Source: Topomyia yanbarensis (Eukaryota; Arthropoda; Insecta; Diptera; Culicidae). Taken from it: a DNA stretch of 64,000 nucleotides. Shown here in pieces: positions 59,636 to 64,000 of the stretch. Both the position numbers and the translations under genes were made by a program. The stretch's first letter is position 1, and the number at the start of each line of letters is the position of its first letter. Under the pieces are notes generated by a model. It was not told where the DNA came from, ran no database searches, and worked only from the letters and a program-made list of their open reading frames with translations. The stretch is taken from assembly GCF_030247195.1 (NCBI RefSeq), contig NC_080671.1, forward strand, positions 103,961,845 through 104,025,844, given 5' to 3'.

Positions 59636-62366
59636 TAGGGTGTCCCAAAATGACATCATGTTAAAAAAGTCATCGGGCTCACTCCTTAAATGAAAGGTTA
59701 AGATATCAGGACCACTTTCTTCTTCGGAGTGATTTTGTTAAAACGCTCCCTACTACTGGCGACTTTTGATTTTTTGTAAAATGTGCCGATTTTGGGTAAA
59801 ATTTCAAATTCATGCTTGTTGAAGTGCTTCTGAGCTGTCTTAGATTTTTTTCAGCATTTTTTTATTTTTCTGGAGATCCAAATGGAGAAGTTTTGTTAGT
59901 TAGTTTGTACAAATTGTGGATTATAAGAGCGGCAGAGCCTTTAAAACTTGGAAAAAAGTTTAATTTTTGGTGTTTTTCATTAGTTTTTCTTCAAAACTAG
60001 GTATCTACAACACTTTAAAAGTATAGAAAACACTTCAAATCGTTGAGCCAAATATAGGGGCGTATTTTTGCTGAAGTAGGTGCATAGCTACGGCTAATGG
60101 GGTATGAGTTATTTAAGTTTTTGCTAGATAACCTTTTGACATTTTATACTATTCATAAAAAATAACACTGTTCTACAAAATAAAACAATTTCAGTGTGCT
60201 TAGTCCGCATTTTGTTTTTCGCAAAATAGGAGGAAAATGACGAAAAGTGGCGTTTTCTGCTTGTCTCTACTACATCAGAATCGGTTTTTATGAGCATTTG
60301 ACGATTTTTTTTTGATTTTTTAGTATATTAATAACCACTTAGCGGGGTTGAAAATCATGAAAATTAAACAAATATGTCGAGTTAGTGGCAAGTTATGGCG
60401 TATATTTGTATGTCGAATTGATCAACGTATTCAGATTTTGTATACAAAGTCTCATTTCCATGTTAGGTACCTTAGAGTGAAAATAATGCAGAAGGATGGA
60501 GTGAATGTTAAAAAACTGATCTTTACGTTTTAAATCACGCAATTCCGAAATAGTCAATTTTGAAGGCTTTGTATTTTCGAAAAAGTTTTACAACTGAATA
60601 CAGCGTATCTTCTTGTGCAATAATTTTAGTGAATAAACCTCCAAGAAGTAATTATGGAGAATTAACTTTTCAGAAAATAATTAAAGATTTGGCATCATTA
60701 GTAAAGTTATCATTATTTTTATAATTGATGGTACAACAATTCATCAAATTCTCATTAAACCCGATCCTGACGCACTAAAGACAAACAGAAAACGCCGTTT
60801 TAAATCATTTTCTTTCTATTTTCCAAAAAAACAATATGTGGTCGAAGCATATTGGAATTGTTTTATTTTTTGGAACATTATTATTTTTGATAAATTGCTA
60901 AAAATGTCGAAGGCTATATAATAAAAACTTATGTAACTCATACCCCACTAGCCGTAGCTGTAGGGGAGAGTGAGGACACTTGATCCTTGGGGATATTTGA
61001 TTCTCTTGTCATATCTCATAATCTATACGCATAAAGTTATCACAATATTAAAAGAAAATGAAATCTTTGGTCGCTTATGATGTTTAAAAAAACAATCTGA
61101 TGCATTACATTTGGTTTGGAAAAGTTATATAATATTTTAGAAAATATGTGTTCAAATCCATCTCGCAGATCTTTTTACAAATTTTTTGAACGGTTGTATG
61201 TGATCGTCGAAGTAATTATATTTGAATATTTTCAAGTACGATTACTTTCTAAGGGCTTTTGTCTAGAAAAACACGTCTTTCGAATAAAAAGTTTCACAAC
61301 ACATACAAAAAAATTAAAATTTTGTTCACCTCATACAACAGGTATCTTTGATCCCTGTGACACTGGGTACTCTTGATCCCTATCATTAGTTCTCTCAAAC
61401 ACTTTTGAAATGTATAGAAATAGAAAAACATCATTCCCATAATGTACCTAGCACCATTAATTGATCAAAAATGTTTTTTTCCGTGAACAAATACGGTATA
61501 AGTTATTGAAGATTGGAAAAGCAAATTAAACAGCACTGATTTCCCTTAAATACTTGACTTGACTTTCTACTGTGGTCAAAGTTTGTCGTGCATCTAAAAA
61601 GTTAGTCTTATTAATTAATTTGTCAGGATAGGTGATTAGCTGAACTTTCGTGCCTAGAAGTTATAGTGTGCTTTGTTTCTTCAGGCCTAGTAGGCAGGGG
61701 ATCTAGTTACCACACGTTTTTACAAAAACCTCGTTTTGACATGATTTTCAAAACTGTTGATATTACTGATAGGATATAGTATTCGGATTTAAACATTATT
61801 CATAGCTCTTACAATATGAATTGACTACAAGCTGGCGAACTTTGCAAATAAATTTTTTATTTCATTGAAAAGTTATGAGAAAAAAACAAAAGTGGGATCA
61901 AGCGTACCCACTCTCCCCTACACTTTCTTCAGCAAAACTACGCCCCTATATTTGGCTCAACTATTTGAAGTGTTTCCTATACTTTTAAAATTTTGTAGAT
62001 TCCCAGTTTTGAAGAAAAACTAATGAAAAGCACCAAAAATTAAAATTTTTACCAAGTTTTAAAGGCTCTGCCGCTCTTATAATCCACAATTTGTACAAAC
62101 TAACTAACCAAATTTCTCCATTTGGATCTCAAGAAAAATAAAAAAATACTGAAAAAATCTAAGACAGTTCAGGAGCACTTCAACAGGCATGAATTTGAAA
62201 TTTTACCCAAAATCGGCCCAGTTTACAAAAAATCAAAAGTCGCCAGTAGTAGGGAGCGTTTTAACAAAATCACTCCGAAGAAGAAAGTGGTCCTGATATC
62301 TTAACCTTTCATTTAAGGAGTGAGCCCGATGACTTTTTTAACATGATGTCATTTTGGGACACCCTA
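59636..62366. mobile_element. hAT-like palindromic element with nested MITE
   Basis: Ends TAGGGTGTCCCAAAATGACA and TGTCATTTTGGGACACCCTA are inverted repeats, flanked by GTGTACAA (59628-59635) and CTGTACAA (62367-62374), 7 of 8 identical. Arms of about 400 bp pair (to about 60060 and from about 61925), and a further pairing of the CCGTAGCT/AGCTACGG segment shows where the nested element at 60963-61918 entered. It is non-coding. The terminus resembles that of 51658-52871. Confidence 0.8.
60963..61918. mobile_element. Nested TA-flanked MITE, ends GGGGAGAGTG
   Basis: GGGGAGAGTGAGGACACTTG (then ATCC) faces GGATCAAGCGTACCCACTCT (then CCCC). TA flanks are at 60961-60962 and 61919-61920. CTTTGATCCC and CTCTTGATCCC recur inside. 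It is inserted in the right half of the hAT-like palindrome, where the left half is continuous. Confidence 0.75.
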
Positions 62367-62626
62367 CTGTACAATGATCAGCTAATATTTAACAAGATAT
62401 CCACCATGTCGTGTCGGAGGAAAAAAAACATTTGGGGTTAATGCTTTTTCTTCATAGTGAACAAGCATCACAGTACACCTGGCCACGTCCTTACAATCGC
62501 CGAGGATGGGATGAAATGTTAGTTCAATATCTACTAGCGAAAGTGCAGGGAACTCATACTACTTTCATTGATATTTCAGGAATAGGAGTTTGTGTTAGTA
62601 GGGCAGGTTCATTATGAGGAGCTCAT

Positions 62627-64000
62627 TCAAACGTAAAATTTCATGCAAAAATCCACGTAAAATTTTACGTGAAACTCCACTTGAAATTTCCCTTGAAATT
62701 CCACGTGAAATTCCAAAAACTTTACTTTAAACTCCACGTGAACTTTCACGTAAAATTACTAGTGAAATTCAACTAAGTTCACCAGATAATTCAAATGTAA
62801 TTCCACGTGAAATTACAGATGAAATTCTTGAAATTTCACGTAAAACCACGCAAAATTTCATGGGGGATTCCAGAATAAATTGCACGTGATATTCCACGTA
62901 GAGTACGACTTGAAAATTAACCTGGAATTCTTAACAAAATACAACTTGATATTTCGCAAATTTCATGTGAAATTTCATGTGGAGTTTTAAGTGAAATTTC
63001 ACATAGAATTTCGTACTATTTGATCGTGGTATCTAACGCCGAATTTGAAGCGGAATTTTAAAAATTTCACCATTTTTACATTGAGTTTCACCTAAAATTT
63101 CACTTGGAATTGCAAGTGAAACTCATTGTTAGATTTTACTTGAAATTTCATTTCAAATGCCACGAAATTCACCTGGAATTTGAGGTGAAATTTAGGGAAA
63201 TTTTGCATGAAATTCGTGGAATTTCAGGTGAAAATTCCACCAGAAGTTCAAGGTGAAAATAAATGCAAAATTTAACGTGAAATTCCACATGAAATTACGG
63301 ATATTTATTTGGAATTGTACGTGAAATTCCACGTTAAATTCAAGGTGAAATTCATGAGATTTTCATGCGGCGTTTTCCCTGGAGCTTCACGTAAATTTTC
63401 ATTATCACATAGAATTTTACGCCGAATTCCACTCGCAATTTTATCAAATTTCGTGTGCAAATACACAATGAATTACACTTTTTATTTTACTTGGAATTTT
63501 AGGTAAAATTCAACGTGAAATTTCACGTAAAATTCCATGACTTTCACCTGAGATCAAACTTGAAAACCTACTTCAATTTCTACGTGGCATTCCTTGTTAA
63601 ATTACACGTGAATTTGCGCGTTAAATTTCGCGCGAAATTTTACGCAACATTTAACGTAAAGTTCCACAAAAAACTTCGCAAAATTCAACGTTATGTTCCA
63701 GATAAAATTGCACGTGGAATTATAGGTGAAATTACTCGTGAAGCTCCTCGTGAAATCTCATGTGAAATTTCATGTAGAAATTTCGCGAAGAATATCACAG
63801 TGAATTTCACGTGAAATTTCGAATGAATTATCAAGTTGAATTTCAAATCGAATTTCACGTGCAATTCCATCTGGAATTTCACTTGGAATTTTGCGTCGCT
63901 GTTAACGTGAAATGTAACACGAAATTTCTCGTGAAATTTTGCGTAGAATTTTAAGTGGAATCTCCACGTAAAATTCAACGCGCAAATCAACGTAAATTTC
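62627..64000. repeat. Minisatellite of palindromic AAATTTCACGTGAAATTT-type units, running off the window
   Basis: More than 1.3 kb of degenerate units of about 20 bp built on GAAATTYCACGTGAAATT. The unit is its own reverse complement, so both strands read alike and every frame encodes KFHVKF-like repeats. Variants replace CACGTG with CACTTG, CATGTG or CACGTA. The array reaches base 64000 and continues outside. Confidence 0.9.

Noticed and set aside
63309..63990. Repetitive KFHVKF-type proteins on both strands
   Set aside because: They result from the palindromic minisatellite, which yields similar frames on either strand; no start context or flanking gene signals.

Overview
The window looks like a repeat-dominated intergenic stretch of a culicine mosquito genome, most likely Aedes. 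The reasons are AT-rich host DNA, a Feilai-like tRNA-derived SINE, two remnants of a DD37E mariner transposase of the type known from mosquitoes, several non-LTR retrotransposon remnants with insect-type endonuclease/RT domains, and dense nested MITE/foldback elements with TA, TTAA, 5-bp and 8-bp target duplications. The species call is inference; nothing here was searched.

Layout. 1-1650: a foldback element with about 500-bp arms. 1902-3664: a decayed Jockey-like LINE (minus strand). 3697-9370: hAT-like, piggyBac-like and pogo-like MITEs, tandem repeats, and a possible terminal exon (4907-5109). 10356-11960: SINE, a microsatellite-bearing repeat and a degenerate tandem array. 14085-16200: a LINE endonuclease fragment split by an element whose ends read CACAGTGG. 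16613-24260: a repeat family embedded in several kilobases of purine-rich simple sequence, itself split by two palindromic MITEs. 24299-30084: a DD37E transposase pseudogene interrupted in frame by a 5.2-kb foldback element, which in turn carries a 5'-truncated LINE in one arm and another palindromic insertion in the other. 30795-31350: a second DD37E relic. 31351-41190: mostly unrecognised DNA with a TATA/Inr-like promoter at 32375, an RT relic and small MITEs. 41195-44447: another foldback nest. 59456-64000: a palindromic E-box-containing minisatellite split by a hAT-like element that itself contains a TA-flanked MITE.

The only convincing host genes form a cluster at 44.7-55.4 kb: three paralogues (45867, 48094 and 55383 reverse) of a 67-residue secreted peptide and one unrelated secreted peptide (44961 reverse) of similar architecture. 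The three paralogues share a TATA box exactly 33 bp from the inferred start site, conserved upstream boxes, a phase-2 intron of 74-77 bp and, after splicing, an added C-terminal glycine that would permit amidation. They look like an uncharacterised amphipathic-helix effector peptide family. The middle paralogue carries a 491-bp near-palindromic TTAA-flanked MITE inside its 5' leader.

Most other open reading frames are shadows of repeats, purine tracts or microsatellites.
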